A stretch of DNA of 64,000 nt from Lasioglossum baleicum (Eukaryota; Arthropoda; Insecta; Hymenoptera; Halictidae). The translations under genes and the position numbers were made by a program. Where the stretch lies: assembly GCF_051020765.1 (NCBI RefSeq), contig NC_134948.1:543501-607500 (forward strand), written 5' to 3'. Position 1 is the first letter of the stretch; each line of letters begins with the position of its first letter. The notes beneath the pieces are model-generated. The model saw nothing but the letters and a program-made list of their open reading frames with translations, did not search any database and was not told the DNA's origin. This document shows positions 54,709 through 64,000 of the stretch, piece by piece.

Positions 54709-55103
54709 ACTCCTCCCCCCCTGGGAGAGACCGGGTCATACCCGTGGGTAGACCTCGCCAGATCTCTGGTAGGCTCGGCAGCGAACGCTCGACCTCGGTC
54801 GTTCCTCGGTATTCCGACAAACACAATACCCGTGCACCATTACCCAGACGACAACAGAAACAAATACTTACGCTCACATGTACAGTGTTTCGGACGAGGC
54901 CTCCTATTCTACCGGCAGCTATCTGAAACGCTCGCTTAATACCGCTAAAGTCACGTAAACGGGTTCGAGGTGGGGTTCTGGGTTTGAAATGACAAGCGTG
55001 ATCTGCAGACTTTCCTCATTACCGGCAGCTGTGGCTTTCTTTATTTATTAAAGTAACTGTAACTCCTACATCAGTCTTATTTTTCCTCTCCTTCTGACCG
55101 GTG

Positions 55104-56186
55104 TTACCAGGGGTTATGCGGGCCCCCCACCTTCCAGCGTGGTCCACACAGGGGGCACGACTTTACCGAGAATCCCGGGCGTCCACACCGGAAGCAATAA
55201 TCACTTCTCGGGTTCCGGCAGCTTCTCTGGCGGTGGTCCCGGGAGCCACAACTCCAACAGCCTTCTTGTCTTGATCGTAGTTCCTCTTCGGAGTACCTTC
55301 GTCCGGGCCCTGCTAGGCGGGCTGGTGCTCGGTGTTGTTCCGCCCTCCCCTCGGTGGCTGGTTGGGTCTGTCGACGTTTTGGTGGCTGGGTTGGGGCCTG
55401 GACCCACATCAGTTATGGCTTAGCGCCGCCCCCCGGATATACCCATGTGGGAATTCCCTTCTCTTTTCCTCCGGCAGCGCCTGTCGGTTGTGGTGCTTCC
55501 GAAGGACCTGGTGCCGGGCCCTCGGTTCCTTTTGCACCCCCGGTCGCTTCGTCGGTCCCCCCTAGCATAGAGGCCCTCGCCTTTTCTAGCCGTAGCCGAG
55601 CGAGGCCGTGGCGATGGACCCAGGCAAAGTCGTTGCCTTCCTCTGTATTTGGCTGCGCTGTTGGTTTAGCAACCTCCTCCGGTTCTCCGGCATCTTGGTC
55701 GGGGCCAGCCTCCTGCAGTTCGCCTGCATCTTGGCTGGGGACGGCCTCCTGCGGTTCTCCGGCATCTTTGTGGGGAGCTGTGGGGCTCTCCTCCTCAGTT
55801 TCTTCTGCCCAGATCAATTTTTCCGTTGTTGGACCCGGTGTCGTGTCTTCGGGTCCCTGGGCGCTGGCAGCCCCCTCCTCCGGGTCCTTTGGCAGGTCCT
55901 CTGCGTCCTCTAGTGTGGATTCTAGGTCCACGGTGTGCCCTTCTCCTTTCCACTGATCCGACTCCGGTCGATCGTCGGCGGACACGTAGTAGGACGTCTT
56001 CGTGGTTAGGGATCCTGCCTGTTGGTCTGAAGTTTGGGTGGATGTGTCTTCATATAGGCTGTGTTTGCCCAGGGTTAGGTACTGCCGCATCACCCGCTTC
56101 ACCATCTCCTCGCCCTTCTGGGTTTCTACTCGGAGTAGGGCCTCCCAGAGCGCCTCCACTGGTTTGCTCCAACCCTGTTGCTCCAT
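55104..56186 (-). CDS. Gypsy-4 ORF3, acidic protein with Gag-like zinc knuckles
   Basis: ATG 56186 lies 48 bases after the pol stop. A 257-codon part has a helical N-terminus (WEALLRVETQKGEEMVKRV), then acidic repeats (KDAGEPQEA, QDAGELQEA, QDAGEPEEV). A TAA at 55413-55415 is followed in the same frame, six bases on, by ATG 55409 and another 101 codons. These end with CWSCGSRDHRQRSC and CFRCGRPGFSVKSC. The two knuckles mirror the Gag pair, including loss of His in the second. There is no signal peptide or membrane segment, so it is not an envelope. Function unknown; an RNA-binding role is inferred from the knuckles only. Confidence 0.7.
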
Positions 56187-56233
56187 CTTTCCGGCAGCGT
56201 TACTTCGGTATGTCTGTTGGGAGACCTAGTCAT

Positions 56234-59200
56234 TTAGTTATTGCTTTCTGGTGTGTATGATGGACGGTATGCCTTAAGGTCGCTGACGTGCACCTTCCCC
56301 AAATCTCTGCCGTCTTCGGTCGACAACCCATATACTACCGGTGATAACTTGCGCGTTATCACGACGGGACCGGTGTATTTGGGGGCTAATTTCGCTGCGA
56401 CGTGCTGTGCCGCAGATGAAAGGATTCTTTGTCTTTTCATTACTTTATCCCCGACCTCGAATTCTACATCCCTATGCTTTTCGTTATAATACCGCGCCTG
56501 ATTATTGTACGCATCCTCAAGATTTTCTACAACCCAACTGCGTAACGTTTGCAGTTGGGCAACCCTGCCTTTCCACTGTTCTGTGGATTCGACATCTAAT
56601 TCTAGCGGCGGCTCGCTGCTCGCCCGCAAGCATTTCGCTGGCCTCGGCTCTCGCCCGAAATTTAAAAATGCTGGAGAAGTCTTTAGAACCGAATGATGCG
56701 CCGTGTTGTACGCGAATCTGAATTTATCTAAGTGGACATCCCATTCTCGGTGATCCCTCCCGATGTACGCCACCATCATGGTTTTTAAGATTCGATTGAC
56801 TCTTTCCACGGGGTTTGCCTGCGGGTGGTACGGAGGGGTCGTAGTAATACGAATGCCGTATTCATTCGCCAACTCCTGCAAACATTTGTTTGCGAATTCC
56901 GTCCCATTATCGGTGAGGATCACATCTGGTGTTCCCCACCGCGAAAAAATGAGGCTTTCGAGGGCCTCCGCAATTTTTGGACCGGTCGCTCTTCGGAGTG
57001 GGGCGCACTCAATCCATTTAGTATATAGGTCCTGCATCACGAGGAGGTATGCATGACCGGACTTGCTAGGAGGGAATGGTCCCATGATATCGGCAGCGAC
57101 TACTGACCAGGGCATGTCGATACGGCGCCGACCCATCAGCCCCGAAGGGAGCGACTGCTCCACCTTCGTCAGCTGGCAAGTGGTACAGCGTCTTACGTAT
57201 TCCACCGTTATTCGGTACATGCCCGGCCAGTAGTATCTGGTCGCGACGCGGTGGTATGTCTTCTCGATACCTAAATGTCCGGCTTGGGGACCATCATGTG
57301 CCTCCTGCAAGATCTCGGTCCTGCGCTCCTCGGGGACCACCAATTTCCACTCGTCCCCATCTCGACCTAAGGTCTCCGCGATCAGGGGGTCGGTTCTCCG
57401 GCAAAATAATTCCCCATTCCGAATCGACCAGTCTTTAAATTTTTGAGGGTTCCCCTCTACCTCCGCGAACTTGCTCTCGTACCACCTCGCACGCACGGCA
57501 GCCGCAATCTCTACTTCTCCCTCGATGACCTCCCTTCCCTCATACGCTCGCGAGAGTGCATCCGGCACTCGGTTGAGGGCCCCCTGCCGATATACGACTT
57601 CGAAGTCGTATTCGAGGAGCTGTAGCGCCCATCTCGCCAACCTCCCCGAGGGGTTTTGCAATTTACGCAGCCACCGTAAGCTATTGTGATCCGTGATCAC
57701 CGTGAATTTATACCCCTCCAGATACGGTCTAAATTTCTGTACCGCCCAGACTATTGCTAAGCACTCCAACTCCGTGGCCGAGTACTTGCGTTCCGGCAGC
57801 GTAAGAGCGCGACTCGCGAATGCAATTACTTTTTCAACACCTTCGATCTCTTGTGTCAGTACCGCGCCTAACCCGACAGTACTCGCGTCGGTTTGTACCG
57901 TAAATGGTGTTTCGAAGTCAGGACAGGATAGTGTCGGTGCGGAGGCTATCATTTCGCGGAGGGCTTCGAAGGCGGATTGCTGTCCGTCCTTCCAAACCCA
58001 CTCGCTGTCCTTCCGAAGTAATTTGTTTAACGGTTCCGCAAGCGTAGCGAATCCCGGGATGAACCTCCTATACCAGGAAGCCATCCCTAAGAAACGCTTC
58101 ACTTGCTTCACGTTCTTCGGGGCTGGATACGACACGATCGGCTGGATTTTATCCGGATCTACTGTTAAGCCCTTCCTGCCGACTACGAAACCCAAATACC
58201 GGACCTCAGCGCGGCAAAACTCGCACTTTTCTGGGTTAATTATCAAACCGGCAGCTTTTATCCGGTCTAACACGCGTTTCAACCAGACTAGGTGTTCCTC
58301 GAACGTTTTTGTGACGATGATTACGTCATCTAAATAAGAAAACGCGTGGGGCTCCATCTCAGGCCCAATCAGACGGTCTAGTAATCGTTGAAATGTAGCC
58401 GGGGCTCCTGTCAGCCCATACGGCATTCTACGGAAATGAAAAAGACCTTTACCCGGCACCGTAAACGCGGTAATCTCGCGACTTTCTTGTTCTAACGGGA
58501 TCTGAAAGTAGGCCTGACTGAGATCGAGGGTTGAAATGTATTGTGCTGATCGTAGTTTATCTAAAATCTGAGTCATGAGCGGTAGGGGGTACGCGTCTTT
58601 CCTCGAGACCTCGTTCACCTTTCTAAAGTCCAAACAGAAACGATATTTCCCGTTGGGCTTTTTAACCATGACTATTGGGCTTGACCAGCCACTCTGTGAC
58701 GGCTCTATCATGCCGTCCGCCAGTAAGGTGTCAACTTCGGCGTAAATTGCCTCCTGAATCTTCGGAGAGACGGCATAATAGCGCTGTTTAATGGGTGGGT
58801 GACCGTCCACGTCTATTCGGTGGCTGATCAAGTCGGTCAATCCCTTGATCTTTTTAAACTCCGGCAGCTCGGTCTCGAGGAATTTCGTTAACTGATCTTG
58901 TTCCGCATCACTCAAGATCTGTAACCCACAACATACGGCGGCTGGCGAAGCGTCATCGAAGGGAAATTTCTCATCCGGGTGAGACGCAAAATACCAGATT
59001 GCCTTATGAAACTCCGCAACAATCCCGAAGAGTGCAATCGAATCCGTACCCAAAAGGAGAGGGGTCACGAGATGATCCAATACACGCGCCGAGATCCGGT
59101 ATTCCTTCTTCCCGATTTTCAATGCGAAACTGGCCCGCTCGACTGCTCGATCGATTGTTCCCGTGGCGAGTAGGAAGTAACAGGGTTTTCCTGTATTTTC

Positions 59201-59275
59201 CCTGGAAATTACCCCGTCTCCTACCCGATCTATTACGTCTCGACTCACGAAAGTGATAGATGAACCCGAATCCAC
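56234..59275 (-). CDS. Gypsy-4 Pol: protease, RT, RNase H, integrase
   Basis: Open for 1013 codons. The frame starts inside the protease (VDSGSSITFVS, where the first codon is GTG) and continues upstream to overlap the end of Gag, suggesting a frameshifted Gag-Pol. RT: CLDFRKVNEVSRKDAYPLP, FSYLDDVIIV at about codon 313. RNase H: QTDAST (about 458) and TDHNSLRWL. Integrase: zinc domain (about 662-702), core D at AADIMGP (about 724), D at TDNGTEF (about 783), E at NPVERVNR (about 823), tail KLAPKYTGPVVI. All key residues are present and no break is seen. Confidence 0.93.
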   Translation of the reverse strand: MDSGSSITFVSRDVIDRVGDGVISRENTGKPCYFLLATGTIDRAVERASFALKIGKKEYRISARVLDHLVTPLLLGTDSIALFGIVAEFHKAIWYFASHPDEKFPFDDASPAAVCCGLQILSDAEQDQLTKFLETELPEFKKIKGLTDLISHRIDVDGHPPIKQRYYAVSPKIQEAIYAEVDTLLADGMIEPSQSGWSSPIVMVKKPNGKYRFCLDFRKVNEVSRKDAYPLPLMTQILDKLRSAQYISTLDLSQAYFQIPLEQESREITAFTVPGKGLFHFRRMPYGLTGAPATFQRLLDRLIGPEMEPHAFSYLDDVIIVTKTFEEHLVWLKRVLDRIKAAGLIINPEKCEFCRAEVRYLGFVVGRKGLTVDPDKIQPIVSYPAPKNVKQVKRFLGMASWYRRFIPGFATLAEPLNKLLRKDSEWVWKDGQQSAFEALREMIASAPTLSCPDFETPFTVQTDASTVGLGAVLTQEIEGVEKVIAFASRALTLPERKYSATELECLAIVWAVQKFRPYLEGYKFTVITDHNSLRWLRKLQNPSGRLARWALQLLEYDFEVVYRQGALNRVPDALSRAYEGREVIEGEVEIAAAVRARWYESKFAEVEGNPQKFKDWSIRNGELFCRRTDPLIAETLGRDGDEWKLVVPEERRTEILQEAHDGPQAGHLGIEKTYHRVATRYYWPGMYRITVEYVRRCTTCQLTKVEQSLPSGLMGRRRIDMPWSVVAADIMGPFPPSKSGHAYLLVMQDLYTKWIECAPLRRATGPKIAEALESLIFSRWGTPDVILTDNGTEFANKCLQELANEYGIRITTTPPYHPQANPVERVNRILKTMMVAYIGRDHREWDVHLDKFRFAYNTAHHSVLKTSPAFLNFGREPRPAKCLRASSEPPLELDVESTEQWKGRVAQLQTLRSWVVENLEDAYNNQARYYNEKHRDVEFEVGDKVMKRQRILSSAAQHVAAKLAPKYTGPVVITRKLSPVVYGLSTEDGRDLGKVHVSDLKAYRPSYTPESNN

Positions 59276-59364
59276 TAAGGCGCGAACCGGCAGCGTTCCT
59301 ATCAGTGTTTCGACAGTTAATAGTGGCGGTCTCTTTTCTCCGAATGGTAATACTCGGGCCGATA

Positions 59365-60732
59365 CTAATTCCGGCGGAGTCCCTCTGGCCCCTTCGAGTA
59401 ACTCCTCCCCTCATTTCCCGCTGACCTTTCGCATTTCCGGCAGCTCTTTCTGGTTATGCCCGGCGCTCCACACCCGTAGCAATGTATTTGTGGGGCTTCC
59501 CGGCAATCCCGCGACCTATGTCCTATCTTCCGACAGTTCCAGCACTCGAACGACGAATCCCCGGTGGCGCGTTGTCTGTCGCGCGTCGCTCCCGTTCGCC
59601 GCTCGGTGTTCACGGTTTCTCCCGGTTTCCCGGGTGGGGTTCTATACGATTGGTCCCTCGACTCTGACCGGTAGCCCGATTCCCTTCGCCCGGCAGCTGA
59701 AAAATTTTTCGCGCACGGCGCTAAAGAGTCCCGTTTACCCGGTCCGAGACGGGATTTTCCGTATTCGGGGTTGGATGATCGGTTACTCGTTTCGCCACTT
59801 CCGGCAGCTATCGCGTTTGCGTATTCTAATTGCACGGTCTTCCCTCTCCCCGGTTGTTTATGAGAGGCGTGGCGGTTGGGGTCATACGAGAATATCGGAT
59901 GGGCCATCTCTGATGGCTTCGGATTACGTTTTAATTTCTGACTATCGGATTCGCGTTCAGCCACTATTAACGCCTTCTCCAGCTGAGGGAATCTGGTGAT
60001 ATTGGCTAACGAAATCGCGTTTCTAATAAGCGGCTTCGCTCCCCAGTACGTCCGATTCACCTTCTTTTCCTCCGGCCACGGTGGTACTAATCTATCGAAC
60101 ATCCCTCCCATGCTCGTGAGGTAGTCGCGAACGGGTTCATGTTCCCCTTGCGAACGATCTTTAATGTTTCGCGTTAAGGTGTCCTGGTATTCCGGGTCGC
60201 CGAAATAATCCCAGAACTCGTGTACGAACTCGGTCCACGTATCTATTTCCGCGGCCCTCCTCTTGTACCAGTGTAATGCCGTACTCTCCAAACAAACGGT
60301 CAGGCAGCGGAGCAAATATCTATCCGGGATGTTGCTATTTCTCCGGTGATCCTCGAGGCGTTCGAGGAAGGCTGCAGAGTCTTCCCCGGGCGCCCCGGAA
60401 AATTTTGTACGCCACCGCCGCATGACCTCCGTTAACGGAGTCCCCCGGCAATACATTTCCCCGCTGATACCCGGGGAGGGTTGCGTCGAGGTTCTAGGGA
60501 AAGTTTCCGGCCTCCGTTCTTCGGTATCCCGCGGAGGGGAATACGAGGGTTGAGGTGTTTTTCTATCGAAGAGCGGTACCGGTAGATTGAAGTTGCGCGG
60601 TGGCGACCTCCCCTCCTCGGCCCGCTCCAAGTCCGAGGTTATCGCGTCCGGATTATCATCCCCGTCCGCGCCATCTTCGTTCTGGGAAAAATAGTCGTAT
60701 TCGTCCCCCTCCGGTCGGCCCGGATCCAACAT
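59365..60732 (-). CDS. Gypsy-4 Gag
   Basis: About 455 codons from ATG 60732 (MLDPGRPEGDEYDYF). The N-terminus is acidic. A capsid domain follows (WRTKFSGAPGEDSAAFLERL; WTEFVHEFWDYFGDPEYQ). The nucleocapsid has CWNCRKIGHRSRDC, canonical CCHC, and CYGCGAPGITRKSC, where His is replaced by Ile. The frame is open further upstream, but only TTG precedes. The end overlaps the upstream extension of the pol frame. Confidence 0.9.
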   Translation of the reverse strand: MLDPGRPEGDEYDYFSQNEDGADGDDNPDAITSDLERAEEGRSPPRNFNLPVPLFDRKTPQPSYSPPRDTEERRPETFPRTSTQPSPGISGEMYCRGTPLTEVMRRWRTKFSGAPGEDSAAFLERLEDHRRNSNIPDRYLLRCLTVCLESTALHWYKRRAAEIDTWTEFVHEFWDYFGDPEYQDTLTRNIKDRSQGEHEPVRDYLTSMGGMFDRLVPPWPEEKKVNRTYWGAKPLIRNAISLANITRFPQLEKALIVAERESDSQKLKRNPKPSEMAHPIFSYDPNRHASHKQPGRGKTVQLEYANAIAAGSGETSNRSSNPEYGKSRLGPGKRDSLAPCAKNFSAAGRRESGYRSESRDQSYRTPPGKPGETVNTERRTGATRDRQRATGDSSFECWNCRKIGHRSRDCREAPQIHCYGCGAPGITRKSCRKCERSAGNEGRSYSKGPEGLRRN

Positions 60733-62572
60733 GGTTTCCCGGCAGCGCAAAACCCTTGACCGTTCGACTTCCTAATCTCGTCCTAATCTGCCCCGGCAAT
60801 AAACACGGCCTGTTTATTTTGAGGGTCGCACTCGGGCGAGATAATCCCTCTCGAAGGTCTCGCTTCCCAACGCGCGAACAAAAGGAACCCGGTCTCGACC
60901 GCGTCTCGCTAACAACACGCGCTTCAAAAAAAATTCTCGAATTCCGATAGTACTACACCGGGTGGCCTAAATGCTTTCCTATCCCGGCAGCGTGAATATA
61001 TTCTCTCGACAAATCGCAACTTCTCCAGCAATTCTCACAAAACCGTACCGATGTAACTCGCAAAAGTCTATCGCAAATCCAAAATTGGTGATCGTCCAAC
61101 GATCTCGCTAATGAACGTTTCTGCCCGGCAGCTTTCCAAACCGGCAGCAAAATATCGTTCCGCAAATAATTTTATCACCCTTAGGTGATCGCAAAGGGCC
61201 GCTCCTTTCGGCAGCTAGTAGCCCGTCTCACAAAATAATTATTATCTGGTGAGCGTAAGATTTTCTAACGATGATCACAAAACGACACGTGACGTTACTT
61301 TCTACGACGGCACAGCTCCCTAATACGCCCCGTCCATCACCACAGTTTATATCGGGTTCCTCCGTAACAGAGGAACCACACACAAAAAAAATATACACAA
61401 AATCCAACAATAATTTTCAAATGTTTACATAATATGGGGTCTCCTCTGTGCTATACTGGGGTCCGAACGCGTCGGAGCCGCAGTCCCAAAAAAAATTTTC
61501 AATAAATTAAGACCGACCACGACATAAATATTACAGAAAGAATAAATAGATCACACGAAATAAATTAGCTATCACAGAAACAAAACTAGATTCTAATGAG
61601 GAGAATAGCGAGAAAGTCAGAGAGTGTCGAGTCAGCAAGTAGGAGAAGTAGAGAAAAGAAAAGTAGAGGAAATGAAAGAGAAGAGTGAGAAGAGAACAGG
61701 AGTGTGAAATGAGAAAGAGAGAGAAGCAGTAGAGAAAGTAAAGAAGAGTAGCCGCTATTCTCACCCGAAAATTCAAAATTATTTACAATTTATATTTACA
61801 ATTTAAACACGAATGTACGAAAAAAAAATATTTTTCAATAATAAATAAAGACAATAACCCGAATAAATAAATAACAAGAACAAATTCGGAAGAATAAATA
61901 TCCAAGGTAGAGAAATAATCGAACGACCAATAAATAAATAGCACGGGGAAGACCGAATTAATCAAAATGTCAGCTAATAATTGAAGTCAAAATTGTTCAT
62001 TTCCACACCGAACATCATGGAATCTACTAGAACCCTCTCACCGAAGTCGCATGCCCAATCTCCTCTTACAGAGAACAGTTTACCATTCTCCTTGAGCAGA
62101 ATTGCGCATGAGACAACTGATCGCGTTGCTAGTTATTCTCAGCTCGATGTGCGTTCCACAGCAAAATTACACAGCAAAAAAAATATTTCAAGTATCATAT
62201 AATAAATGAATTCAATCGAATAATCAGAGGCAATAATACACAATCAAAACCGGCAGCTGGATTTGAAATCAATTTCGGAAATTTACATCCGCAATTAAAT
62301 TCAATCACTACCACAACAAATCAAATAAATTCCAGTGAGGACAAGGTACCATAAGAAATGTGCTCGCTTCGTTGGCTCTGCGAAGGTCGTAAACGTTTCA
62401 CGGTCGGAACGGGTGTTTGTTTTTCGACGCCTGTACGGCCTCGCTCGCGTACCGACTTTGTTCGTTCGACGAGAAGCAAATTGAAAAAGTCGAATATTAC
62501 GTGAGAGCCTCGCGTCGTTCCGCGTATCTCTTTTCGAAACAGCCCTTTTACAAGTCGCTCTTTCAGCGAGAG
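60733..62572 (-). other. Gypsy-4 leader with a pyrimidine-rich tract
   Basis: About 1.84 kb between the primer site and Gag, without a coding region I recognise. Plus strand 61560-61760 is almost all purine (GAGAAGTAGAGAAAAGAAAAG style), so the RNA has a ~200-nt pyrimidine-rich stretch. Five CCGGCAGC copies lie in the leader (60739, 60984, 61125, 61141, 62250). Confidence 0.6.
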
Positions 62573-62591
62573 GTCCCTGTTCGGGCGCCAA
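62573..62591 (-). promoter_or_regulatory. Gypsy-4 primer-binding site (tRNA-Lys type)
   Basis: Sense TGGCGCCCGAACAGGGAC, the same 18 bases as in Gypsy-3, four bases inside the 5' LTR. Confidence 0.88.
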
Positions 62592-62595
62592 ATTT

Positions 62596-64000
62596 GTCAC
62601 GTCGTTTCTCGCTTCTGACTGAACCGAGAGCGACACCGGGTATTTACAAGCGCTATCGCCGGGCCACGTTCGGCCGCGCGGAACGTGGTCCACCCGGGAC
62701 AAAAGTTGTACGCTGGCTCGCCGTCTCTCGAGATCTCTTACGTAAAGTTCGGGCGCCAGGCACAGAAGATGCCACGCTAAATTCGCTATTAAACACGATG
62801 AGAGACGACCCTACGAGCCTGCGACAATCGATATTACGCGGAGATGTGATACTAATGGTCTCAGGATTCTACGCGGGTCGAACACGAGGCATTCCCCGCG
62901 GCGGGAAGGTTTCTCACGCAATAACGACTCAGAGATTCGGCTAACACAACTTTATTCGTTCGACGATGATTACAGAACGGCTGCCGACAACGACCGGCAG
63001 CGTTTAGAGGTTAGCCGGCGCGTGACAGGTGGTCGGCGACGGCGATCCGTCGCACGCGCGATTTGACCGTCTACGGTCTTTCTCTTTGCGCTATGAATCC
63101 GGCAGCAACGTGAATTTAACGTTGGCGTACGCGACCTTCGCGTTCTACGCCCAGATTCGGATGGAATACGCGTTATATTCAGCTTCTCGTCGGCGGAACA
63201 CGTCGCGGAAATACGACGAGAGCACGTGGCGGCGTCGCACCGTGGGACGACTCGAGGTTCGATTTATACGACAATGACGCGCGGATCCTCGAAAACATAA
63301 TAGTGCCCGATGCTCGCAATTCCTCCTTCGCCGCGCGTAGCGAGGTCAAGTCTACACGCGGGTCCTCGCCATCCGACCTCTAGCACGGACACCCGCGAAA
63401 TATATTCCCCGCGCGTCTATTACACACCGGGTTCTCGCCCCTCGCGGATTACTTCGAATCCGTCTCGAATACCGGCAGCTACGAAATCAGATCGGTGTTT
63501 CTACGACGCGATCGCGGACACGACACACTACCGAGCCAACGCGAGAAAGATCACTTTATCGAAATGAGAACTGGCGGAAGCTTACCCAGGGCAACGATGG
63601 TTCGTCAGCGTTCTCGTCCCTCGAACCGGCAGCTCACTTCGCAATGATACAAAGTACTTTACAAGATTACGCAATAATACAGATCTCTAGTGCGCGACTA
63701 TCGATGATTCGAGCCAACGAAGAAGTGATCCCTCGCTGCGTGTCTCGGGAACGCGGAAGAGAAGCATCCCCCCCTTGCCGCTCTGATCCCCCCGCACGCA
63801 GTTCGACCTATCGCGGATAGATTTTCGGACAGGGCCTAGCCCTGCGTGACGGTCCCTGGCGCTCGGCGATTCGGTGGTTCTCCGGCAGCGTGGCGTAGGT
63901 ATTGGCTGCTTCCCGCAGAGGTGATCGACAGGAGCCAATCCGGCAGCGATCCGGTTTCTCTCCGGATGAGGCGACGGCAAGACAGCTGAGATTCCTTGCT
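62596..64000 (-). repeat. Gypsy-4 5' LTR (cut by window end)
   Basis: 1405 bp visible, matching 52965-54369 with about three mismatches by eye. The same six CCGGCAGC sites are present. Confidence 0.92.

Larger units (their letters stand above)
52965..64000 (-). mobile_element. Gypsy-4, LTR retrotransposon with ORF3 (right end beyond window)
   Basis: 3' LTR 52965-54708, ORF3 55104-56186, pol 56234-59275, Gag 59365-60732, long leader, tRNA-Lys-type primer site 62573-62591, and 5' LTR from 62596 running off the window (expected end about 64339). Gag and pol are open. The visible 1405 bp of the two LTRs differ at only a few positions (one near 52974/62605, two near 53896/63526). The element contains the octamer CCGGCAGC about 23 times per copy in one orientation. 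Confidence 0.92.

Noticed and set aside
54057..54926. Open frames of 186-187 codons on both strands at the end of the Gypsy-4 LTR and just beyond
   Set aside because: They lie mostly within an LTR, overlap each other antisense and show no domain.
55680..55770. CCGGCATC copies counted as members of the CCGGCAGC array
   Set aside because: They differ at the seventh base and lie in the acidic-repeat part of ORF3, where protein repetition explains them.
55354..56260. Plus-strand frames of 144-200 codons
   Set aside because: Shadows of ORF3 on the opposite strand; low complexity, no domain.
1..64000. Telomeric (TTAGG)n repeats as target of the R1 elements
   Set aside because: No TTAGG arrays are present at any R1 end or elsewhere in the window.

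Overview
The window is a dense cluster of eukaryotic transposable elements; I find no host protein-coding gene. The element types (R1-clade and I-like non-LTR elements, several Gypsy elements, BEL/Pao, a Transib, a CMC-like DNA transposon carrying a DUF4806 gene, and foldback elements ending in ACAGGGTGTC) point to an insect genome. A hymenopteran such as an ant is most likely, but I cannot prove the species. The nesting looks like heterochromatin or a piRNA-cluster-like locus. Several elements are very young by LTR identity.

Layout. 1-4594: three adjoining foldback elements (A, B, C) with shared ends; C is a near-perfect 2.28 kb palindrome. 4684-4757: an R1 3' scrap. 4761-9593: Gypsy-1, minus strand, with two 461-bp LTRs and most of RT/RNase H deleted. 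9703-9848: a 5S rRNA-like sequence directly abutted by the 3' end of R1-1 (9849 to about 15612, minus). 15613-16992: tandem repeats. 16993-18131: a non-autonomous Transib inserted in the end of ORF3 of Gypsy-3 (18132-24915, minus, heavily damaged, 3' LTR not found). 24916-35961: an I-like non-LTR element on the plus strand, broken by Gypsy-3, by Gypsy-2 (25754-31026, minus, 275-bp LTRs that look identical) and by a 1.6 kb solo LTR (32769-34384). 36131-52034: R1-2, plus strand, split by a CMC-like DNA transposon (38566-50806), which is itself split by an intact BEL/Pao element (43288-49839). 52080-52875: repeated R1 tails and a 23-bp minisatellite. 52965 to beyond 64000: Gypsy-4, minus strand, with long LTRs, open gag and pol, and an extra zinc-knuckle ORF3 downstream of pol.

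How the parts relate. Nesting gives an order of events: I-like element before Gypsy-2 and the solo LTR; R1-2 before the CMC element before BEL. The CMC insertion has a 2-bp TG duplication, and discounting it leaves the flanking R1 frame continuous. BEL (one LTR mismatch seen, 1.7-kaa ORF open) and Gypsy-2 are the youngest-looking. All four Gypsy elements with internal sequence lie on the minus strand.

Most unusual observations: (1) the octamer CCGGCAGC occurs about 23 times in one copy of Gypsy-4, all in one orientation, across LTR, leader and coding parts in different reading frames; (2) Gypsy-4 and Gypsy-3 carry non-envelope third ORFs after pol, the Gypsy-4 one ending in a module that resembles its own Gag zinc knuckles; (3) a spliced DUF4806 gene inside the CMC transposon; (4) a GAAGCAATACGCCGC-type motif, often in loops of small hairpins with unrelated stems, near two R1 elements. 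Many frameshifts lie near homopolymers, so some may be assembly errors.
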